Source: Cytophagales bacterium (lineage in GTDB: Bacteria; Bacteroidota; Bacteroidia; Cytophagales; Microscillaceae). From it: a DNA stretch of 64,000 nucleotides. The position numbers and the translations under genes were made by a program. The notes below the pieces were generated by a model that was not told the DNA's origin, did not search any database, and was given only the letters and a program-made list of their open reading frames with translations. Shown here piece after piece: positions 26,907 through 34,733 of the stretch. The first letter of the stretch is position 1. Each line of letters opens with the position of its first letter. The stretch lies in NCBI GenBank assembly GCA_004293905.1, contig RDZE01000031.1, positions 41,430-105,429 of the forward strand, in the 5' to 3' direction.

Positions 26907-27437
26907 ATGAAGTACATTTTTTACGGAGCGGGTTTATTATTTTTTTTGGCAAGCTGTACGCCTAAGGGTTTGCCCAAGACTTCTCAAGATTTGAAGGAGG
27001 ATTTGAGCGTATATCGTCCAAGTTATAGTTATCAGAAAGAGGTATATGAGGGGGCACCTGTAGTGGTGCGTGTGGCTATGCCTATAGATACTACGGCACA
27101 AAAATATGACGTTACAGACCGCTTGACATCTTATTTAGATAGGGAAATTCCTAAATACATAGCACGTGTGGAACGTAAAACGATTATGGGTTATCGTATT
27201 CAGATTTATAGGGGCAAAAGTCGTGAGGAAGCCGAGCGTGCGAAGCGTATTTGCTATCAATTATTTCCTAAAATTAATATTTATACCCAATACAGTTCGC
27301 CTAATTATAGGGTGAAAGTAGGTGATTTTATAGAAACTACAGAGTATATTCCTATTTATAATCGTTTGAAGAGGGAGTTTCCGGCTACGTTGGTAGTGCC
27401 CGATATGATTACGATTACGATTATGAATGATGAATGA
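26907..27437 (+). CDS. SPOR-domain lipoprotein
   Basis: A 176-residue protein. The ATG at 26907 is preferred over an upstream TTG (26880) because it gives a lipoprotein signal peptide with lipobox LASC (MKYIFYGAGLLFFLASC). Roughly residues 100-170 form a SPOR domain (GYRIQIYRGKSREEAERAK, then YSSPNYRVKVGDF), which binds glycan strands lacking stem peptides, often at division sites. Lgt at 4118 would modify it. The stop overlaps the aminotransferase start by 11 bp. Confidence 0.85.
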   Translation: MKYIFYGAGLLFFLASCTPKGLPKTSQDLKEDLSVYRPSYSYQKEVYEGAPVVVRVAMPIDTTAQKYDVTDRLTSYLDREIPKYIARVERKTIMGYRIQIYRGKSREEAERAKRICYQLFPKINIYTQYSSPNYRVKVGDFIETTEYIPIYNRLKREFPATLVVPDMITITIMNDE

Positions 27438-28044
27438 TAGGTTTGTTGAGAGTATTCAAATCCGAAACAATCAATTGCTTCATCTGCCTTTGCATGAGGC
27501 AAGGTTCAATAAGACGAGATTCCATTTTTTTGGCATCACTACCCCTTTTTTAATTTCTTCTTTGTTTTCTGCAACTTTTTGGAAAAGCCTCGATAAATAC
27601 AAGGTTTATAAACTACGTGTTGTTTATGCTGAAAAAGTAGAAAATTGGGAGCTAATCCCTTATGAACGCCCCAAGATTGAAAGTTTGCGATTAGTAACAG
27701 ATAATTGTATTGGTTATCATTGGAAAAGCCTTAATCGTGATAGTATTCAACGATTGTATTTGCAAAAAGCCAATGCTGATGACATTCTTATTGTTAAAAA
27801 TAGCTTGATTACAGATAGTTCTTATATGAATGTGGCTTTTTTAGACAAAAATGATAAATGGCTTACGCCTCAAACTCCTTTGTTAGGGGGTACGCAGCGA
27901 GCTTATCTACTCTCAAAGGGCATTATAGAGGAAGCTACTATTGGAGTAGATGATGTTTTTAAGTTTTCGCATATACGCCTTTTCAATGCGCTTAATAGTT
28001 GGGAAGAAGCGATTGAATTGCCCATCAGTGCAATTATCAGTTAA
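27427..28044 (+). CDS. Class IV aminotransferase (PabC/IlvE-like), short
   Basis: A 205-residue PLP-enzyme-like protein, shorter than the typical 270. HLPLHEARFNKTRFHFF matches the opening of the family's PabC-like group. Near residue 85 WKSLNRDSIQRLY carries the probable PLP Lys. YMNVAFLDKNDKWLTPQTPLLGGTQRAYLLSKG near residues 137-170 matches the SNVFFV...TP..L.G..R motif. It may act as aminodeoxychorismate lyase or on D-amino acids. It overlaps the SPOR gene by 11 bp. The lack of the usual N-terminal portion is normal for this Bacteroidota subgroup. Confidence 0.8.
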   Translation: MMNDRFVESIQIRNNQLLHLPLHEARFNKTRFHFFGITTPFLISSLFSATFWKSLDKYKVYKLRVVYAEKVENWELIPYERPKIESLRLVTDNCIGYHWKSLNRDSIQRLYLQKANADDILIVKNSLITDSSYMNVAFLDKNDKWLTPQTPLLGGTQRAYLLSKGIIEEATIGVDDVFKFSHIRLFNALNSWEEAIELPISAIIS

Positions 28045-28055
28045 TAGTTATTTTT

Positions 28056-29708
28056 TTAGTCTTTAGGCGAATATTCCCAAAGTAGTTTTCCTGTGTTTAG
28101 GTCAATTCCTGAGGAATAGGGTGCATTTTTGCCTTTGAATGATAAATAATGTGAGTAGATAACTAAGGTATTTTGATAGCGCGTGGTTTTGAAACCATAC
28201 CTATTTTTTTCATTCAGGGCTTGTAACATAACACTGGTAGGGTTAAAAATTTCCCATAGTATCTTGCCTTTATTGTCAATAGCAGTTATCGCAAAAGGAG
28301 GATTGTTCCCTATTTCAAGTGGGTGATAAAAAACACATAAATCGGCATCGCCATAGAGGAATATGGGCTCAAAATATTTCTTTTCAGTATTGAAAGCAAG
28401 GACTTCTCCATTACCTCTATAACTGTTATTCATTCTTCTTTCAAAAGATTCTTTAGAATCATTGTAGGCAGTTTTTCCTGAATATTCGTAGATACGGAAA
28501 GGGGAAACTTTGTCTTTTACCAATCCTATCATTGATTTATTACGGTCTTTCACAAAATACCAGCGATATTCATTGACCCAATTGATTTTATTTCTGTAGT
28601 CATTTTCCGATTTTTCTTTTTCTTCTTTAGTGGCTAAAAGATTTTGCTCTATACTATAGAAATATTCATCTCCATCTTTGGTAGTTATTTCGAACCAACC
28701 ACTTGAATATTTTATTTTACCTATTCCTACACGAAGTTGTTGGTATTTTTTGGAGAGTATTTCGGGAGTGCCTACTATTTCGCCTGTGTACATATCGCGC
28801 ACTTCCCAAGTATTTTCTTTTTCATTTACATTATAAAAACCTTCGGGGCAGGATTGTAGGTTAGTCCAAAAACTTTCAAGTTTATAGTCATCTGCAATAG
28901 GAATTTCTTTGAGTACAGTACCTGTTTCGGGGTTAATGATATGTATGTAGTGTTGTCGTCTGATGCCTTTTGAAGTGTTAGTTTGTATATAAGAAACTGT
29001 CCACACTACTGCCCCTTTTTTTCCTACCAAAGCCTTGAAAGCTGAAATGGAAGTGCTTGTGCTTTTGAAATAACTTTTTACTTCTTCACGAGTACTTTGA
29101 GTGGTAGTTCCTTCTTTTGTGCTAAACGTTCTATTGGTACTGCTACTGATGAGTATGCCTACTCCAATAACAACAAAAGTGCTTAATGCTATTACTACTA
29201 CGATGAAGGTGATTAGGGCTGTTTTTTGATTATTAGTAGGTGTTTTTGAGTAAGTTTGGTAATTTGGGTAGGCTTGTTGATAGCCAGTTTGTTGTGTTGT
29301 TTTTTTGAGCGTGCTTATCAGTTTGATGGCAGCTTCGTAGTCGGGGCGTATTTGTAGGGCTATTTGCGCATATTTGATGGCTTGTTCTTTGTCTTTATCG
29401 CGGTGGTTTTGCTCGTACAAACCTGCATAGGCAACAGCGATGTTGTAGAGTACTTCGCTATTGTTAGGGTTCAAAATGAGTAGTTGCTGAAATTCTTTGA
29501 TGGCATCTTCCCAATTACCATATTTGAGAAAACCTTGCCCACGTGTAAGATAAGCGGAGCGCGCATTTTCAAGCTCGTTTTCGGGTATGCCCATGTTGCG
29601 CGCTATTTCGGCGAGGTCTTCTGATGATAGTCCTTGTGATTGTTGTTGTTGTTGAATTTCTAATACTTTTTGTATGTAGGCTTCTAATATCTCATCTTGA
29701 TTTTTCAT
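28056..29708 (-). CDS. TPR membrane protein with PQQ-like extracytoplasmic repeats
   Basis: A 550-residue protein with three parts. Residues about 1-130 are cytosolic: a Gln-rich coiled segment (QKVLEIQQQQQSQGL) and TPRs (FLKYGNWEDAIKEFQQLLILNPNN, then EQAIKYAQIALQIRPDYEAA). A single membrane helix lies near 162-188 (TFIVVVIALSTFVVIGVGILI). The remaining 350 residues are beta-rich with propeller-type repeats such as GKILWEIFNP and TGKLLWEYSPKD, outside the membrane. No enzyme motif is seen. The layout suggests a scaffold coupling an outside ligand to inside partners. A minus-strand TATATTTG at 29747-29754 is its likely -7 element. Confidence 0.7.
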   Translation of the reverse strand: MKNQDEILEAYIQKVLEIQQQQQSQGLSSEDLAEIARNMGIPENELENARSAYLTRGQGFLKYGNWEDAIKEFQQLLILNPNNSEVLYNIAVAYAGLYEQNHRDKDKEQAIKYAQIALQIRPDYEAAIKLISTLKKTTQQTGYQQAYPNYQTYSKTPTNNQKTALITFIVVVIALSTFVVIGVGILISSSTNRTFSTKEGTTTQSTREEVKSYFKSTSTSISAFKALVGKKGAVVWTVSYIQTNTSKGIRRQHYIHIINPETGTVLKEIPIADDYKLESFWTNLQSCPEGFYNVNEKENTWEVRDMYTGEIVGTPEILSKKYQQLRVGIGKIKYSSGWFEITTKDGDEYFYSIEQNLLATKEEKEKSENDYRNKINWVNEYRWYFVKDRNKSMIGLVKDKVSPFRIYEYSGKTAYNDSKESFERRMNNSYRGNGEVLAFNTEKKYFEPIFLYGDADLCVFYHPLEIGNNPPFAITAIDNKGKILWEIFNPTSVMLQALNEKNRYGFKTTRYQNTLVIYSHYLSFKGKNAPYSSGIDLNTGKLLWEYSPKD

Positions 29709-29746
29709 AATTTTGTATGTTTATAATAATAGTAGCTTTTGTATGA

Positions 29747-29754
29747 CAAATATA
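29747..29754 (-). promoter_or_regulatory. -7 element for the TPR/PQQ-like gene
   Basis: TATATTTG on the minus strand fits TAnnTTTG and lies about 40 bp before the ATG at 29708. No clear -33 element. Confidence 0.5.
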
Positions 29755-29845
29755 CCTTTTTTTTAGGAATTGGCAAAAGTTTTAAAAAAGAAACTTGTGA
29801 AACAGAAATATTGTAATTTTATCAAAATTTAATCAAAGTTATTTC

Positions 29846-29853
29846 TATTTTTG
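29846..29853 (+). promoter_or_regulatory. -7 element for the capA-like gene
   Basis: TATTTTTG on the plus strand fits TAnnTTTG and lies 26 bp before the ATG at 29880. No clear -33 element. Confidence 0.55.
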
Positions 29854-29879
29854 CAAAGGTATCTCAAATCACTTTTGGT

Positions 29880-31256
29880 ATGAAAAAAACTTTTTACGTA
29901 AGCATCATATTCTTTTTAATTTTATCTATTGGCTTATTGTCTTTCAATGGCACTAAAAAACAATCCTTTTCCTCGACTTTGTCTGAAGATAGTACGCAAA
30001 AAACAACTCCTTTGTTTGTAGTAACGGGCTTCAGCCGAAATATAGAAACCATAACACTTGAGGAGGTCAAAACAGCCTATTGTGAAGGCAAAATTTATGT
30101 TTTTGAGGCTTCTAAGCAGTTCGCAGAAGATTTTTTTGGTTGTAAAGCCCAAAAGACAATTAGTACGCTTCAAGAATTTGCTTTATTATCAAAAGACAAT
30201 TTAATGCTTATTGGCATTGACCACATGAGCAATCAATACAAAGCACTTAAAATCAACGGTATTTCTTTCTTTGGACAGGCTGAGCAGTACCCTTTGGTGT
30301 GGCAAAATGGAAAAAAAGAGGCTTTCGATTATAAAGGGAAAATTACCAAATTCTCGCTTACTGGTGTTACAGCTATTACACGCAACTTGGGTTTTGTGGC
30401 TGACCAATATGGAACGACATTCATTACCGAAAAAATTATTCAAGAATTTAAAGACTCAGACCTTTTGCACATTAGCAATGAGGTGAGTTTTATGGAAGGT
30501 TGTACGTATGTGGGTAGTGGCACAAAATTTTGCACCAAAAAAGAACATTTTCAACCTCTTATCGATTTGGGAGCCGATATTGTAGAACTCACAGGCAATC
30601 ATAACCGCGACCATGGCAACGAATCTTTCATACAGACTTACCAATGGTACAAGGAGCAAAAAATGAAAACCTTTGGCGGTGGCCTCACGCCCGAAGAAGC
30701 CAATACACCCCTGATTATTACGCTGAAAGATGGTAAAAAAATTGGGTTTATTGGTTTTAATGAATATTGCCCTTTGCAAGAGTGTGCCAAACTCCCCAAT
30801 GAGCCGGGCGCGAATGCTTATGAAAAAAACAAAGCCTACAAAGTAATCCAGCAAATGAAAAATGAGATGAAAGTAGATTTTATTTTTGCTTCCGTACAAT
30901 TTGGTGAGGTAGACTCTTACGCGCCAAGTGCTACGCAGGCAGTTATTACACGCGATTTAGTAGAGGCTGGAGCTGATTTTGTATATGGCTCGCAGGCACA
31001 CCAAATACAACAAGTAGAGTTTCACAAAGGAAAGGCAATTTTTCATGGCTTAGGCAATTTTCTCTTTGACCAAATACACCGTATAGGTGTGAGGCAGGCT
31101 TTTTTCCTGCATCATTATTTTTATGATGGAAAATTGATACAAACCATTCCTGTTTTTACTATGATGGGACTCAACCGCCAGTTAGGTTTGGCAAACCCCG
31201 CTGAAATAGAAGAAATGAAAAAAGTAGTATACTTAGATTATATGATTTATAAATAA
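29880..31256 (+). CDS. CapA family protein (poly-gamma-glutamate/capsule-type phosphoesterase fold)
   Basis: A 458-residue exported or membrane-anchored protein with an N-terminal hydrophobic segment (FYVSIIFFLILSIGLLSF). The C-terminal 270 residues carry the CapA metallophosphatase-like motifs: ISNEVSFMEGC, VELTGNHNRDHG, IGFIGFNEYCP and FVYGSQAHQIQQVEFHKGKAIFHGLGN. CapA proteins take part in capsule or poly-gamma-glutamate export in Bacillus; no capBC genes are here. The 160-residue N-terminal part is unassigned. It heads a run with the membrane protein at 31282 (25 bp gap) and the RsmI-like gene. Confidence 0.85.
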   Translation: MKKTFYVSIIFFLILSIGLLSFNGTKKQSFSSTLSEDSTQKTTPLFVVTGFSRNIETITLEEVKTAYCEGKIYVFEASKQFAEDFFGCKAQKTISTLQEFALLSKDNLMLIGIDHMSNQYKALKINGISFFGQAEQYPLVWQNGKKEAFDYKGKITKFSLTGVTAITRNLGFVADQYGTTFITEKIIQEFKDSDLLHISNEVSFMEGCTYVGSGTKFCTKKEHFQPLIDLGADIVELTGNHNRDHGNESFIQTYQWYKEQKMKTFGGGLTPEEANTPLIITLKDGKKIGFIGFNEYCPLQECAKLPNEPGANAYEKNKAYKVIQQMKNEMKVDFIFASVQFGEVDSYAPSATQAVITRDLVEAGADFVYGSQAHQIQQVEFHKGKAIFHGLGNFLFDQIHRIGVRQAFFLHHYFYDGKLIQTIPVFTMMGLNRQLGLANPAEIEEMKKVVYLDYMIYK

Positions 31257-31281
31257 CCCTTCAAACCAACTTAATGATACT

Positions 31282-32841
31282 ATGTCAACTGAAACTACTA
31301 CCTTAGAAAAAGAGCTTAACATTACTAAACAAGTAACTTTTTACTATCCTCCTTTCATTATAGATACGCTTGCTCGGTGGCTTATGTTGGGTATTTATAG
31401 ATATTTAGCAGAACAACAAAGCGAAATTGCAGACTTCTACGTCTTTGTAATAGCAAATGTTATTATTACCATTATGACACTTTTTATCATTATGGCAAAT
31501 GCGAGGAAACTCAAAAATAAATATGAATTTGTCAGAGAACGCGATTATGATACCAAAGTAACTATTTTTGCTGTATTATTTATTGTATTTGTTATTTTTT
31601 CTTTTAACTATATTTTTATCAATGTATTGCGTGAACAGGCTTGGTATATCAAGGAATTTGAAAATATAGACGGCAGACGCACAGTCATTCCTACGATTGT
31701 CTTTTTTATTTATACTGTAGTCGTGATTCCTTTAGCAGCCTCAAGCATTACAGTTCCCAAACCTAAAAAGACTATAGAGGATAAAATCAAAGAGGACAAA
31801 AACTCGCCTATACAAAGTGCTTTTAGTGGTCAAGAATTTGCAGATGAGGTCATTCGCTCTATCTCGCCCGAAGCCCAAAGCTATCAAACAGAAGATATTT
31901 ATGAATATGAAATAGACCATAATGACAATGAACTTGTGAAACTCGAGGGACACCTCAAAAATGAAAGTACGCGCATAGATGCCTATATTTTAGAAAGTGT
32001 CCTTTTTGGTGCGTTGGCTTTCTCTGCTTTTCTTACCATCATTTCTTCTGAAAGATTTAACCTTACAAAATCGGATTTTAATGGCTACTACCGTGAAAAC
32101 CCTGCCTATGTAGTCGATTTATATACGGCTGCTAAGCAAAGAAACACTGGACGTACTGAAATTACCAAAGACACTATTCAAAAAGCCTCACAGCAAAAAA
32201 CAAAAACATTACCCACTTTTGACCCCGAAAAACAAGTGCTCAATGACAATCATCGCGAAATAGAAATTTTTTGGGATAATTTTAGTTCTTTGTTTAGTAA
32301 TGTTTTACTCTTCAAATTTTCGGAAGCAGGCAGGGCTTTAGAAGAACTCACCAAACCGCGAAATCTATTGATGGTGATTATGATAGAAACATTGTTTTGT
32401 TCCTTGTTTTTCGTTTCTGTAATCGCGGCACGCCTTCGCTATAGCAATATTGCAGAGGAAATAGATAATTTAATACGTTTGGCGCGTACTCTCAATGATA
32501 AAGAGGAAGAAGTACATAATTTAAGCCTTTATCTTTCAGACGATGACCTTCATGCCAAATCAAAACTTAAGCACAGATTAGATGCCCTTTCACGTTCGAT
32601 TGATAGCCGTATCAAAAAAGCAAAAGAATTTGCCTTGCAAACTAAACCCATAGTTTATTATATGAGTTTTCTGCGCAATTTGGGGGTTTTTACGTTCATA
32701 CTTATTTTGCTTACGAGTAGTTTTTTCTTCTCACGCACCTTAGCAATTTTATTCTTTACACTTGCTATCATGGCATATCTTTACGAAAGTATAGACAGTC
32801 GTTTGCGTATCAATAGAGTAAAAAAAGCACAGCAAATGTAA
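31282..32841 (+). CDS. Polytopic membrane protein of unknown function
   Basis: A 519-residue protein with about eight hydrophobic helices: roughly 27-45, 50-72, 95-117, 137-157, then 235-255, 366-386, and a close pair at 455-500. A cytosolic-looking loop of about 80 residues follows helix 4 (PKPKKTIEDKIKEDK) and a 100-residue loop lies between helices 5 and 6. Charged helical stretches near 400-440 could form a coiled coil. I recognise no family. It sits between the capA-like gene and the RsmI-like gene, sharing TAATG with the latter. Confidence 0.72.
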   Translation: MSTETTTLEKELNITKQVTFYYPPFIIDTLARWLMLGIYRYLAEQQSEIADFYVFVIANVIITIMTLFIIMANARKLKNKYEFVRERDYDTKVTIFAVLFIVFVIFSFNYIFINVLREQAWYIKEFENIDGRRTVIPTIVFFIYTVVVIPLAASSITVPKPKKTIEDKIKEDKNSPIQSAFSGQEFADEVIRSISPEAQSYQTEDIYEYEIDHNDNELVKLEGHLKNESTRIDAYILESVLFGALAFSAFLTIISSERFNLTKSDFNGYYRENPAYVVDLYTAAKQRNTGRTEITKDTIQKASQQKTKTLPTFDPEKQVLNDNHREIEIFWDNFSSLFSNVLLFKFSEAGRALEELTKPRNLLMVIMIETLFCSLFFVSVIAARLRYSNIAEEIDNLIRLARTLNDKEEEVHNLSLYLSDDDLHAKSKLKHRLDALSRSIDSRIKKAKEFALQTKPIVYYMSFLRNLGVFTFILILLTSSFFFSRTLAILFFTLAIMAYLYESIDSRLRINRVKKAQQM

Positions 32842-33548
32842 TGGAAAATAAAGGTGTTTTGTATTTGATACCTACCCTCATAGCCGCAGATACGGTACAA
32901 GAAGTTTTGCCCGTAAAAGTGGTAGAGATACTTCGCAATACTCGCTTTTTTTATGTTGAAAATATACGTTCTGCGAGGCGTTTCATCAGTAGTTTACAAT
33001 TGGGTATAGTGATTGATGACCTGCATTTTGTATTACTGACAGAAACACCTCCCGATAAAGAAGAGTTTTTAGATATGATAACACAGGGAAATATTGGTAT
33101 ACTTTCAGAGGCGGGTTGCCCTGCTATAGCCGACCCTGGCAATCAAGTAGTTGCTTTGGCACATCGTTGCCAAGTCAGGGTTGTACCACTTACGGGTCCT
33201 TCTTCTATTGTATTAGCATTAATGGCATCAGGCTTTAATGGGCAAAATTTTATATTCCATGGTTATTTACCCATTGCCGAACAAGAAAGAAAAAGTATGA
33301 TTCAAAAAATAGAGAAAAACTGCTATCAATACAATCAAACCCAACTATTCATTGAAACGCCATACCGTAATTTATCTTTACTAAAAACTTTGCTTAGTAC
33401 TTGTCAAAAAAATACATTATTGTGCATCGCTTCACGGCTTACTGCCACCGATGAGTATATTTGCACGCAAAGTATTGAAGCATGGAAAAAGGAAAACCCC
33501 GATATAAACAAAAAAGAAACTATATTCTTGTTATATCGGGGAAACTAA
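32841..33548 (+). CDS. SAM-dependent tetrapyrrole/RsmI-like methyltransferase
   Basis: A 235-residue TP-methylase-fold protein. The opening GVLYLIPTLIA, then IGILSEAGCPAIADPGNQVV near residue 85 and VVPLTGPSSIVLALMASG near residue 118 match RsmI, which 2'-O-methylates C1402 of 16S rRNA. Bacteroidota carry a divergent RsmI-like group of this size that lacks the canonical C-terminal extension, so I give no gene symbol. It starts on the stop of the membrane protein gene (TAATG). A perfect inverted repeat covers the last codons. Confidence 0.85.
   Translation: MENKGVLYLIPTLIAADTVQEVLPVKVVEILRNTRFFYVENIRSARRFISSLQLGIVIDDLHFVLLTETPPDKEEFLDMITQGNIGILSEAGCPAIADPGNQVVALAHRCQVRVVPLTGPSSIVLALMASGFNGQNFIFHGYLPIAEQERKSMIQKIEKNCYQYNQTQLFIETPYRNLSLLKTLLSTCQKNTLLCIASRLTATDEYICTQSIEAWKKENPDINKKETIFLLYRGN
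33497..33541. repeat. Perfect 11-bp inverted repeat over the 3' end of the RsmI-like gene
   Basis: CCCCGATATAA (33497-33507) and its exact complement (33531-33541) are separated by 23 nt and end 7 bp before the gene's last base. It could act as a terminator-like or 3'-protecting hairpin. It lacks a strong T run. Confidence 0.55.
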
Positions 33549-33568
33549 TATTTTAAAAAAAAATTGGC

Positions 33569-33964
33569 TTATTCCTCGTTTTCAGAAGAAGCCTCTTCAA
33601 TCATTTTAATATCTATTTTTACAATTTGTTTCAAATCTACGCCAGTTTGGTGCATATCTTCGTCGTCTTCGTCGTAATGCCACTTTACTTCTACAGTATG
33701 CCCTGATAGGCTTAGTTTTTCCATTTTTTTCAGAATTCCTAAAATATACATGGAAGAGCTTGTATTGAAGTAGTCTAATTTAAAAGCGAGTGTGGTATTA
33801 TCTTTGGGTGCATTGGCATAGCTGTCTATCCAATTCAAAATGGGTTCGTAGAATTGATAGGAGTTTTCAGGTATGGATCGTCCTATGATTTCAAGTTGCC
33901 CAGTTTCGTGATTGAGTTTTACTTCTGGAGTCTTAGTGGTGGGTTTGATATGAATACTATCCAT
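33569..33964 (-). CDS. SiaC-family regulatory phosphoprotein (DUF1987)
   Basis: A 131-residue protein matching SiaC. IEIIGRSIPENSYQFYEP gives the conserved N-terminal strand pattern, LDYFNTSSSMYILGIL holds the Ser/Thr cluster whose phosphorylation state is the switch, and VEVKWHYDEDDEDMHQTG is the acidic stretch typical of the family. SiaC is phosphorylated by SiaB and dephosphorylated by the PP2C-like SiaA. It lies 39 bp downstream of the SiaB-like gene on the same strand. In Pseudomonas SiaC activates a diguanylate cyclase; no GGDEF protein is in this window. Confidence 0.88.
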   Translation of the reverse strand: MDSIHIKPTTKTPEVKLNHETGQLEIIGRSIPENSYQFYEPILNWIDSYANAPKDNTTLAFKLDYFNTSSSMYILGILKKMEKLSLSGHTVEVKWHYDEDDEDMHQTGVDLKQIVKIDIKMIEEASSENEE

Positions 33965-34003
33965 ATTGTTTGTTATGTATTGTATAAAGATTTCGTTGTT
34001 TTA

Positions 34004-34543
34004 TTAAACTTCTATGTCTACTTTCATGCTAAATAATAAATACCCATTGTCTAAGGTTTCAAAATCATAGGAACAATTGCCATCAGACCTGCGCATGATG
34101 TCTATCAGTCCTAAGCCTGCTCCTCCTGAAACGGGAATATCTGCTTTATTAAGGGTGTTAAGATAAAAATTTTGAAGTTCTAACATATTTAGATCATCTA
34201 AGCGGTTTATTTTTTGCCTAAGTTTGTCAGCACGTTCTTCTGTAACATAGTTGCCTGCAAAGATAGTAAAATGTTTTTCGTTTTTGGTTAGGACTATAAA
34301 AGAGGAGTGGTTAATGACCTCATCTTCGGGAAATTCATTGGAGTAGTGAAAGCTATTTTGTAGGCTTTCGACCATTATATTAATAACTTTTTTCTTTACA
34401 AGTTTTTGGGTGCGCATGTCAGAAAGTCGTTTATCAGCCATTTGTAGTAGCATGTCAATCATCTCTCCATCTAAATCTCCGCGATGAGAAAGGATAATAT
34501 TTTGATTTTCTAACATTTTATAATACTCTTGAATGTTTAACAT
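34004..34543 (-). CDS. SiaB-family protein kinase (DUF6272)
   Basis: A 179-residue paralogue of the gene at 26160. The Bergerat ATPase motifs are NIMVESLQNSFHYS near residue 60 and GGAGLGLIDIMRRSDG near residue 142. It has no sensor or membrane region, so signals must reach it through partners. It is upstream of the SiaC gene by 39 bp, the expected kinase-substrate pair. A -7 element is seen at 34649-34656, giving a leader of about 100 nt. Confidence 0.87.
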   Translation of the reverse strand: MLNIQEYYKMLENQNIILSHRGDLDGEMIDMLLQMADKRLSDMRTQKLVKKKVINIMVESLQNSFHYSNEFPEDEVINHSSFIVLTKNEKHFTIFAGNYVTEERADKLRQKINRLDDLNMLELQNFYLNTLNKADIPVSGGAGLGLIDIMRRSDGNCSYDFETLDNGYLLFSMKVDIEV

Positions 34544-34648
34544 ACGCAGCAGTGCTTGCTTGAAGTCTTATATTATTTATATAGTCGGTTTTTTATCATT
34601 AATACAATTTTCTATCCAATTTGTAATTCGAGTTGTAAGATTTTAGTG

Positions 34649-34656
34649 CAAATTTA
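34649..34656 (-). promoter_or_regulatory. -7 element for the siaB-siaC pair
   Basis: Minus-strand TAAATTTG matches TAnnTTTG, just downstream of the receptor gene's terminator, so the siaB-siaC pair is probably an independent transcript. Confidence 0.55.
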
Positions 34657-34680
34657 TATTTTTTTCTTGTAAAGAACATA

Positions 34681-34709
34681 AAAAAAGCGCGGTTTTTTTC
34701 GAACCGCGC
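34681..34709 (-). terminator. Rho-independent terminator of the TonB-dependent receptor gene
   Basis: On the minus strand an 8-bp GC-rich stem (GCGCGGTT with AACCGCGC, 7-nt loop) is followed by a run of T, starting 25 bp after the receptor stop. Confidence 0.88.
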
Positions 34710-34733
34710 CTAAAAATGGTTTTTTATCTTGTT

